The translations under genes and the position numbers were made by a program. This document shows, in pieces, positions 1 through 4,869 of a DNA stretch of 5,580 nucleotides (position 1 is the stretch's first letter; each line of letters begins with the position of its first letter). The DNA is taken from assembly GCA_023442465.1 (NCBI GenBank), contig JAEZZQ010000037.1, positions 1-5,580 of the forward strand, read 5' to 3'. Source of the stretch: Bacillota bacterium (GTDB taxonomy: Bacteria; Bacillota; Clostridia; Lachnospirales; Lachnospiraceae). The notes under the pieces were generated by a model, which ran no database searches, was not told the origin of the DNA, and saw nothing but the letters and a program-made list of their open reading frames with translations.

Positions 1-44
1 CTCACTGCATCTTTCTTAAATTGTTCTGTGTACTGTATAGCCAT
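1..44 (-). CDS. IS3-family transposase OrfA, N-terminal 14 residues only
   Basis: On the minus strand ATG at 44-42 opens the peptide MAIQYTEQFKKDAV and the frame runs off the left edge. The pattern YT-E-FK-DAV is the start of the helix-turn-helix OrfA (transposase_8 type) of IS3-family elements, which binds the terminal repeats and, by -1 frameshifting with OrfB, yields the active transposase. The start is set by GGAGG at 56-52, seven bases upstream; an in-frame ATG at 50-48 is too close to that site to use it. Only the first 14 residues are visible, so the IS group cannot be named. The family call rests on a short motif but agrees with the A/T-rich flank and the break in the adjacent gene. 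Confidence 0.75.
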   Translation of the reverse strand, partial: MAIQYTEQFKKDAV

Positions 45-66
45 GTTCATTCCTCCAATTATCTCT

Positions 67-72
67 ATTATA
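67..72 (-). promoter_or_regulatory. -10 box for the IS orfA promoter
   Basis: The minus strand reads TATAAT here, an exact sigma-A -10 hexamer, 11 bases before the GGAGG site of orfA. No good -35 lies at 17 bases: ATGGAA (95-90) matches three of six positions, and TAGACA is 22 bases away. A weak resident promoter is usual for IS3 elements, whose strong promoter forms only at the circle junction; that is family knowledge and not seen here. Confidence 0.5.
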
Positions 73-143
73 CTTTTTTATTAGAAAAATTCCATGTCTA
101 ACTTGTACTATTTATATTCTAGCACCATCCCGAACATCTGAAG

Positions 144-848
144 TTGGTGGAGCTGGGCGCCAATGGCTACCTGAATCAAGCTGGACTGGCGGCTCTTGAC
201 CGCCTGTACGAAAGCGTAGAGGCCGGAAACTATACAAAGCCCTACCATCTTGGTGTGGAGTTTATGACCCGTGACCATGAGGGCTTCATCTATTTCAAGG
301 ACAAAGAGGTGGAGCATTATTCTTCATCGTGGGCATACTCCTTGGGAGCAAAGGCTTGTCTGACGAAGTTGCAGCACCAATGCCTGTATCTTGAAAGCAT
401 AAATGACCTGAACGGTCCTCCATATATGCTGTGTGATTACAGAATGAAAGGCAGGCACGGAGAGCAGTTTTGTGAGCATGAAAAGCAAATGCTTGACCGG
501 CTCTGCGGAGAAAATGGGATTGTCTTTTCGCAAGTCTATCTTCCTCATAATAGCGTAATGGATGGATTTCTGATGCCGGGAACTGCCAGTCAAGATGATG
601 TAAAAAACTCATCGCAATACAAGGAGATATTGATGGATGGAGATCTCCGGCCACCGTGTTCAGCTACTGTGACGGTATTCTCTTATGGCGCCGGTCCGCT
701 GAGAAGTGCCACAGAACAAGAATTGGACATATTAAACTGCTGTCTGGACTACGTGGTGGATCATGCTCTGATGCAAGAACATTCAAAAACGGAATATGCT
801 ATGCTGGCTGAAAACACGCTGGACGCTGACGAAGAATATAATCGCTAG
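144..848 (+). CDS. Uncharacterised protein, probably 5'-truncated by the insertion sequence
   Basis: I do not recognise this 234-residue protein. The frame is open from just after a TAG at 120-122, which lies at the insertion-sequence edge, and the seven codons before TTG 144 (HHPEHLK) read as ordinary protein. TTG 144 has no Shine-Dalgarno; GTG 147 and ATG 264 are no better, the latter having only GTGGAG three bases away. This suggests an internal fragment whose true start lies beyond the insertion. There is no signal peptide or membrane segment; the chain looks soluble and globular, with many Tyr and Met, scattered Cys and an acidic end (DADEEYNR). Codon use resembles the downstream genes and it ends 11 bases before the next start, so it belongs to the same operon. 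The protein may be dead, or a shortened product may still be made. Confidence 0.6.
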   Translation: MVELGANGYLNQAGLAALDRLYESVEAGNYTKPYHLGVEFMTRDHEGFIYFKDKEVEHYSSSWAYSLGAKACLTKLQHQCLYLESINDLNGPPYMLCDYRMKGRHGEQFCEHEKQMLDRLCGENGIVFSQVYLPHNSVMDGFLMPGTASQDDVKNSSQYKEILMDGDLRPPCSATVTVFSYGAGPLRSATEQELDILNCCLDYVVDHALMQEHSKTEYAMLAENTLDADEEYNR

Positions 849-853
849 GAGGG
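847..853 (+). promoter_or_regulatory. Ribosome binding site of the 860 gene, overlapping the previous stop
   Basis: AGGAGGG overlaps the TAG stop (846-848) of the previous frame and lies six bases before ATG 860. It fixes the start of the next gene and lets ribosomes finishing the upstream frame restart there. If the upstream frame is no longer translated because of the insertion, this site must work alone. Confidence 0.7.
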
Positions 854-859
854 CAACCT

Positions 860-1504
860 ATGGGAAACCGAGCAATATACAACATCATTGAGCATGGGGA
901 AGCCCATGCTTTTTTAGCGGATTGGGGAGCAAATGCACTGTCACCGCTTTTTCGCCTTTCACAAGCCAAAGCAATCCAGCAACAGAAAGAAGATTTTCCG
1001 ATGACAATTTCACACATTTTTGCACATTTAGATTATGAGGGAGAATACCGCCTTTTCCGTCTGCGTGATGTGGATATGTTTTGCAGACCCCTTACCGGCG
1101 AAGAAACCGCAGGCTGCGAACAGGCATTTTCACAGAAAAGCGGATTTGAAATGCGGATTACCCTCGATCTTGACAATGATAGCTGCCTGCTGGAGTATAA
1201 CCGTAATTGCCCATGGTATCAATCCATGGATAACCTGTCTATTTCCATTTCAATGGGGATTGAGAATGTTGAAAAGCTCATGGCCTATGCTGATGAAAAG
1301 GAAATCTACGATTTTAACCGTCTTATCGCAATCTATCAGCAAGGAACAGGCATCGAAGCCCTGTTGGAAAAATCCCGTGGGGATATGCGGCTGACGGAAT
1401 ACTTAAACTCACCGCAGGCACAGGAGGATAGAGAACGCTACCGGCGATTGCTTGATCAGGAGGACTTTGACGAGGAAGCCGCCGAGGAAATGGAGGAACG
1501 ATAG
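860..1504 (+). CDS. Uncharacterised conjugation-operon protein with acidic C-terminal tail
   Basis: A 214-residue protein that I do not recognise. The start is well supported by AGGAGGG six bases upstream, and the TAG stop directly touches the ATG of the TrsD-like gene. No signal peptide or membrane segment is visible, so it is probably cytosolic. Residues 1-60 include a predicted helical part (LSQAKAIQQQKEDF); the middle (about 90-135) alternates charged and hydrophobic residues (MRITLDLDNDSCLLEYNRN) as in beta strands; from about residue 185 the chain is a highly charged helix ending in a Glu/Asp run (DFDEEAAEEMEER). Its position just before the channel ATPase genes suggests an accessory or regulatory role in transfer, but that is inference from context. 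Codons 11-19 lie in a terminator-like hairpin, described separately. Confidence 0.85.
   Translation: MGNRAIYNIIEHGEAHAFLADWGANALSPLFRLSQAKAIQQQKEDFPMTISHIFAHLDYEGEYRLFRLRDVDMFCRPLTGEETAGCEQAFSQKSGFEMRITLDLDNDSCLLEYNRNCPWYQSMDNLSISISMGIENVEKLMAYADEKEIYDFNRLIAIYQQGTGIEALLEKSRGDMRLTEYLNSPQAQEDRERYRRLLDQEDFDEEAAEEMEER
891..915 (+). terminator. Intragenic terminator-like hairpin, codons 11-19 of the 860 gene
   Basis: AGCATGGG (891-898) pairs perfectly with CCCATGCT (903-910) around a GAAG loop, and the right arm runs into six T (910-915). This is the form of a Rho-independent terminator pointing in the direction of the operon, but it lies inside an open reading frame starting 32 bases into the gene. 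A ribosome translating the gene closely behind RNA polymerase would prevent folding; without translation it could end transcription. An 8-bp stem alone is expected by chance in a window of this size; the attached T tract is what makes it notable. Confidence 0.45.
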
Positions 1505-2200
1505 ATGGAGGGACTTTTATTCCCAATTATTATGCTGACCGTCACCCTTGTGGGTGGCGGTCTTTTGCTTTTGTTCCTGAAAACGGCGAAGAAACGGCCG
1601 GTGTCGGACGAAACAGCAATCGCCGTACAGACTGCACAGCAGTTTATCAACGTGCGGGATGTAAAGGACAAATATCTATATACCAAAGACAGCTTAGTGC
1701 TGGTCTATCTGCGTGTCCATGCCATCAGCATTGACTTATACAGCAAAGCCGAAAAAAACAATCTAATCAAGCAAATCACCGCCGAGCTCTCGGACATTCA
1801 GTATCCATTCAAATTTATGGCGGTAAGCCGTCCTGTGGATATTTCGCCTTTGATTTCCGATATGCAGGGGATGTTAAAGACTGCCGATGATAAGCGGAAG
1901 GAGCTTTTGCGGCAGGAGATTTTGCAGATGAGCAGCTTTGCCCTGTCCGGCGAAATCGTAGAGCGCCAGTTTTATATTTCCCTTTGGGATCGCTGTGAGG
2001 ATGGCGTGGAAAAGGATTTGCTCAAACGGGCATCCCTTCTGGCGGAGAAGTTTACCACCAATGGAGTCGGCTGCGACATACTGACGGAAAAGGAAATCGT
2101 GCGGCTTTTGAACCTTGTCAACAACCCCTCCTATACCCATTTAGAGGATACAGACTTTGAGGCCGGTATGCCCATGTTAAAGGAGGACATCTATGCCTAA
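1505..2200 (+). CDS. TrsD/TraC-N-like conjugation protein (VirB4 N-terminal-type domain), membrane-anchored
   Basis: This 231-residue protein resembles the TrsD/TraC-like proteins encoded just before the VirB4-type ATPase in Gram-positive conjugation systems. Residues 4-25 (LLFPIIMLTVTLVGGG...) form one membrane segment, followed by a basic KTAKKRP stretch that should keep the rest in the cytosol. The body carries the family-like run FINVRDVKDKYLYTKDSLVLVYLRV (about 47-71), then ISIDLYSKAEKNNLI and FKFMAVSRPVDISPLI, and an alpha-helical end. There is no P-loop. In many systems this domain is the N-terminal part of a single VirB4/TraC chain; here it is a separate protein. The GGAGG at 1492-1496, inside the previous coding region, supports the start. 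Its last 8 bases overlap the VirB4 gene, implying coupled synthesis of the pair. The family assignment is from memory of conserved phrases. Confidence 0.78.
   Translation: MEGLLFPIIMLTVTLVGGGLLLLFLKTAKKRPVSDETAIAVQTAQQFINVRDVKDKYLYTKDSLVLVYLRVHAISIDLYSKAEKNNLIKQITAELSDIQYPFKFMAVSRPVDISPLISDMQGMLKTADDKRKELLRQEILQMSSFALSGEIVERQFYISLWDRCEDGVEKDLLKRASLLAEKFTTNGVGCDILTEKEIVRLLNLVNNPSYTHLEDTDFEAGMPMLKEDIYA
1538..1574 (+). terminator. Intragenic terminator-like hairpin, codons 12-19 of the TrsD-like gene
   Basis: ACCGTCACCC (1538-1547) pairs with GGGTGGCGGT (1552-1561) around a TTGT loop: ten pairs with one G-U. It is followed by CTTTTGCTTTTG, a broken T-rich tract. The hairpin begins 34 bases into the gene, almost the same distance as the one in the previous gene. 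It codes for part of the membrane segment (TVTLVGGG), so amino-acid constraint could explain part of the GC/T content, but not the exact pairing. Confidence 0.4.
2181..2186 (+). promoter_or_regulatory. Ribosome binding site of the VirB4-like gene, inside the TrsD-like gene
   Basis: AGGAGG lies six bases before ATG 2193 and within the last codons of the TrsD-like frame. It chooses 2193 as the start, giving an 8-base overlap with the upstream gene and probable translational coupling of the two subunits. Confidence 0.75.
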
Positions 2201-4031
2201 AAAACAAATAGTACAAGAAAGAGATATTACAAATGCCGCCCTGCTCAATGTGATTACCCCTGTGGGGCTGGAGTTTACTAAGAACAGCCTTTCTGTGGGG
2301 GAAAACCTCGGTAAGATTTATGGTCTGATTCGTTATCCGCAAAAAGTGGAAACGGAGTGGCTTTCTAAAATAACCAATATCCCATCAACCATTGTATCCA
2401 TTGGCTTTAAGCCGGTGGACAATGCCACCCTTATCAACGCCATTTCCCGAAGCGTGGTGCAACAACGAGGACTTGCTGAAGGTGCCAAAGACCCTCTATC
2501 TCGTCAGCGTGCGGAAAAAGCTGCCGAGGACGGCGAAAAAATCATCATGCAGATTGACCGTGAAGGGGAAACTGTGGGTCTGATGAGCGTATCCGTCATG
2601 CCCATTTCAAAGGACGAACGCACCTTCAAAAAGGTATGCCGTCGTGCGGAGAGTATCATCAGCGTTCTCAAATGCAAAATGCGGGTCATTCTCAATCTGC
2701 AAAAAGAGTGCTTTCAGCACCTCTCCCCGTCTTTTCCCACCAATGGTAAAATTGAAAGCATCCTACAAAAAATCGTGCCGCTGTCCACCTTTGTGGGCGG
2801 CTTTCCTTTTGCCAGCTCCGGTTTCAATGATGGAGAGGGTTACTACCTTGCGCTGGACTCCAGTGGCAGCCTTGTTATCGTGGACATCTGGCGGCGCGGC
2901 AGCGATAGGACAAATAGTAACTTTGTCATTATGGGTAATTCCGGAGTAGGAAAAAGTACCGCCATCAAGCATATCATCATGTCCGAGTACATGAAAGGCA
3001 CAAAAATAATTGTGATTGATCCGGAAAGTGAATATAAAGACCTCTGCTATAACCTCGGCTGCGGCGGCGATTGGGTCAACGCTGTGGGCGGCGCCGGTGG
3101 GCGTTTCAATCCCCTCCAGGTCCGTCCATCCCCCCGTGATGATGAGCAGGAAAATGAAGCTGACCGGCTGTACCGTGATGAAGGCTATGGCATGAATGAC
3201 TTGGCCCTCCACATGAAGAACCTTGAAATTTTCTTCAACCTTTACATTCCATCACTGACCGATATGCAAAAGGCGGTTCTCAAAAAGAGCCTTGTGGAGT
3301 TGTACCGCAATTTCAATATCACATGGGACACCGATGTGGGGGCACTTTCACCAGAGGACTTTCCCATCTTTTCCGACCTATATAATCTGGTAAAGGATAA
3401 AGCGGATACCGAACAGGACAGACAGGCTTATGCCGCCCTTTCTCTGCTGCTTTATGATATTGCTGAAGGATCAGACAGTTTTATTTGGAACGGCCACACT
3501 ACCATTAAAAGCGAGAGCCGGTTCGTTTGTTTGGACACCAATGCCCTCCAAGGAACCAGCGACAACATTAAGCGAACACAATATTTCAATCTTTTGACCT
3601 ACTGTTGGGAGCAAATGAGCCGAAATCGGGATGAACGGGTGCTTTTAATTTGCGACGAGGCTTATTTGATGATTGACCAAAAAGTACCGCAATCCCTCGT
3701 TTATCTAAGAAATGCCATGAAACGGGCAAGAAAATACGAGTCAGCCTTGGCTATTATCTCTCACAGTGTCATTGATTTTCTCTCTGAGAGCATCAAGCAA
3801 TATGGGCAGGCACTTCTTGACATTCCATGCTACAAACTCCTGATGGGAACAGACGGTCCCAACCTAAAGGAAACAGCCAGGCTCTACGACCTTACCGAAG
3901 CCGAACAAGAGCTTTTGTTGGCTCGGAAGCGTGGACACGCTCTCTTTATGGTGGGGGCGAAACGTCTGCATATCAACTTTGAAATTCCAGATTATAAGAT
4001 GATGTATATGGGTAAGGCGGGTGGTCGCTGA
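2193..4031 (+). CDS. VirB4/TrsE-family conjugal transfer ATPase
   Basis: This 612-residue protein is the energy-providing ATPase of the type IV secretion channel, acting as oligomers at the cytoplasmic face of the membrane to drive assembly and transfer. Residues 1-230 form the N-terminal region. The P-loop GNSGVGKS (248-255) begins the RecA-like motor domain, followed by IIVIDPESEYKDL (272-284), where VirB4 proteins carry a conserved D-PE-E-Y, then FNPLQ (305-309). Walker B is VLLICDEA (483-490), with Glu489 as the likely catalytic residue. RNAMKRARKYESALAIISHSV (506-526) is a VirB4 signature that ends in SH where many members have SQ. All catalytic motifs are intact and there is no frameshift. 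The usual further N-terminal part sits in the overlapping upstream gene, as in the TrsD/TrsE arrangement. The stop overlaps the next ATG by one base. Confidence 0.94.
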   Translation: MPKKQIVQERDITNAALLNVITPVGLEFTKNSLSVGENLGKIYGLIRYPQKVETEWLSKITNIPSTIVSIGFKPVDNATLINAISRSVVQQRGLAEGAKDPLSRQRAEKAAEDGEKIIMQIDREGETVGLMSVSVMPISKDERTFKKVCRRAESIISVLKCKMRVILNLQKECFQHLSPSFPTNGKIESILQKIVPLSTFVGGFPFASSGFNDGEGYYLALDSSGSLVIVDIWRRGSDRTNSNFVIMGNSGVGKSTAIKHIIMSEYMKGTKIIVIDPESEYKDLCYNLGCGGDWVNAVGGAGGRFNPLQVRPSPRDDEQENEADRLYRDEGYGMNDLALHMKNLEIFFNLYIPSLTDMQKAVLKKSLVELYRNFNITWDTDVGALSPEDFPIFSDLYNLVKDKADTEQDRQAYAALSLLLYDIAEGSDSFIWNGHTTIKSESRFVCLDTNALQGTSDNIKRTQYFNLLTYCWEQMSRNRDERVLLICDEAYLMIDQKVPQSLVYLRNAMKRARKYESALAIISHSVIDFLSESIKQYGQALLDIPCYKLLMGTDGPNLKETARLYDLTEAEQELLLARKRGHALFMVGAKRLHINFEIPDYKMMYMGKAGGR

Positions 4032-4855
4032 TGGCAGTAGACCCGTTGACCGCCAAGCTTTTAGCACAGATAGCGGCACAAGCCGTAACCGATGAGCAGG
4101 CGCGAAAACGCCTGCTCATTATTATTTTAGGTCCGGCAGTTGCCTTACTAATGCTGATTGCCCTAATTCTTTATATTCTTACCAGTCCATTATCTATTTT
4201 TGCAGAATGGGCAATGGGTGATGAACTGGCCGCAATCGAGGACTTGCAGATTAATTATGGATACAACCAAACGCTCGGCATTCATGAGCAGGACTATATC
4301 GAAGGCAGCGGACAGAGCTATGAGGGTGTGGTGTTCTCAGATGGCGGTATGGAGGTAGTCTATTATAACCAGCTTGATGAACGCTGGGCGAATGTTATGT
4401 ACGGACAGTCAAGCACCATTGGTGAGGCCGGATGCGGCCCTACCTCCATGTCCATTGTGATTTCCACATTGACCGGAGAAGCCCATGATCCCGTAGAGCT
4501 TTCCAAATGGTCGGTGGCAAACGGACACCGCTGTGAGGGCAACGGTTCTTATCACAGCCTAATACCGGGTGCCGCCGAGGGATATGGACTATCCTGCGAG
4601 GGAGATTTGTCCGCACAGGATATTGTAGATGCACTTTCCAGCGGCAAGCTGGTGGTTGCCATTATGGGTAAGGGGCATTTTACCACAGGGGGACATTTCA
4701 TTGTTCTTCGGGGTGTGACTGCCGAGGGAAAAATCCTTGTGGCAGACCCCGCCAGCCATCGGCGCAGCAGTCAGGAATGGGATCTGTCGCTGATTATGAA
4801 CGAAGCCCGGAAAGGCGCCGCCGCAGGAGGCCCGTTTTGGGCGATTGGAAACTGA
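4031..4855 (+). CDS. Membrane-anchored C39-like (Peptidase_C39_2) cysteine peptidase
   Basis: This 274-residue protein has a short cytosolic N-terminus, one membrane helix (28-51, LLIIILGPAVALLMLIALILYIL), a linker (about 52-105) and a papain-like domain from about 107 to the end. Visible motifs are YYNQLDERWA (111-120), GEAGCGPTSM with probable nucleophile Cys135, GGHFIVL with His222, and VADPAS with Asp239, which together fit the Peptidase_C39_2 family. The domain should face the outside, where it could cut peptidoglycan peptides or a surface protein. Gram-positive conjugation operons commonly encode a wall hydrolase near virB4, often with NlpC/P60 or CHAP and a lysozyme-like domain; none of those is visible here. 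The start is ATG 4031, overlapping the stop of VirB4 (TGATG) with only a poor Shine-Dalgarno, so it is probably translated by reinitiation. A terminator-like hairpin covers codons 21-30. Confidence 0.82.
   Translation: MAVDPLTAKLLAQIAAQAVTDEQARKRLLIIILGPAVALLMLIALILYILTSPLSIFAEWAMGDELAAIEDLQINYGYNQTLGIHEQDYIEGSGQSYEGVVFSDGGMEVVYYNQLDERWANVMYGQSSTIGEAGCGPTSMSIVISTLTGEAHDPVELSKWSVANGHRCEGNGSYHSLIPGAAEGYGLSCEGDLSAQDIVDALSSGKLVVAIMGKGHFTTGGHFIVLRGVTAEGKILVADPASHRRSSQEWDLSLIMNEARKGAAAGGPFWAIGN
4091..4130 (+). terminator. Intragenic terminator-like hairpin, codons 21-30 of the C39-like gene
   Basis: ATGAGCAGGCG (4092-4102) and CGCCTGCTCAT (4109-4119) form a perfect 11-bp stem around a CGAAAA loop, extendable by a G-U pair, and are followed by TATTATTTTAG, a T-rich but interrupted tract. 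It begins about 62 bases into the gene. A perfect 11-bp stem with a short loop would be expected by chance roughly once in a hundred windows this size (my rough estimate), so it is probably selected. It could act as an attenuator between the VirB4 and peptidase genes, an mRNA-processing site, or a protein-binding palindrome. Confidence 0.5.
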
Positions 4856-4856
4856 C

Positions 4857-4863
4857 AAGGAGG
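4857..4863 (+). promoter_or_regulatory. Ribosome binding site of the TadZ/CpaE-like gene
   Basis: AAGGAGG lies between the TGA of the peptidase gene (4853-4855) and ATG 4870, six bases before the start. It is a near-perfect site and fixes the start of the last gene. Confidence 0.75.
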
Positions 4864-4869
4864 CTAAAC

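Larger units (their letters stand above)
1..124 (-). mobile_element. Left (orfA-proximal) end of an IS3-family insertion sequence, partial
   Basis: The stretch is much richer in A/T than the operon to its right and carries, on the minus strand, a -10 box, a Shine-Dalgarno and the start of an IS3-type orfA. Read from the right edge on the minus strand, the terminal region contains ACAAGTTAGACA (108-97), resembling the AGACA-containing inner part of many IS3-family terminal repeats. IS3 elements usually end in TG...CA; the plus strand has CA at 123-124, so the boundary is probably 118-124, but the other end is outside the window and neither the inverted repeat partner nor a target duplication can be checked. 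It abuts an open frame whose start appears to be missing, so it probably inserted into that gene. Confidence 0.7.

Noticed and set aside
61..143. Possible outward promoter from the insertion sequence into the operon
   Set aside because: T/A-rich hexamers such as TATTAT and TATATT occur, but none has a -35-like partner at 16-18 bases on the + strand.
295..654. 119-codon minus-strand open frame opposite the first + strand gene
   Set aside because: The + strand frame here is longer, joins the operon spacing pattern and has coherent protein composition; the minus frame is rich in His, Cys and Ser as expected for an antisense shadow.
1211..1229. CCATGG repeated twice, 13 bases apart
   Set aside because: Each copy is a self-complementary hexamer coding for ordinary residues; only two copies and no extended symmetry.
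2763..3212. 149-codon open frame on the minus strand inside the VirB4 gene
   Set aside because: It lies wholly opposite the P-loop region of a clear VirB4 gene, has no convincing ribosome site and its protein is low-complexity without recognisable domains; it is a shadow of the real gene.
3895..3926. Imperfect long hairpin (CCG, AGCC, AACAA paired with TTGTT, GGCT, CGG) late in the VirB4 gene
   Set aside because: It has two bulges and no T tract after it and is far from any gene boundary. It serves as a reminder that stems occur in this sequence without a terminator role.
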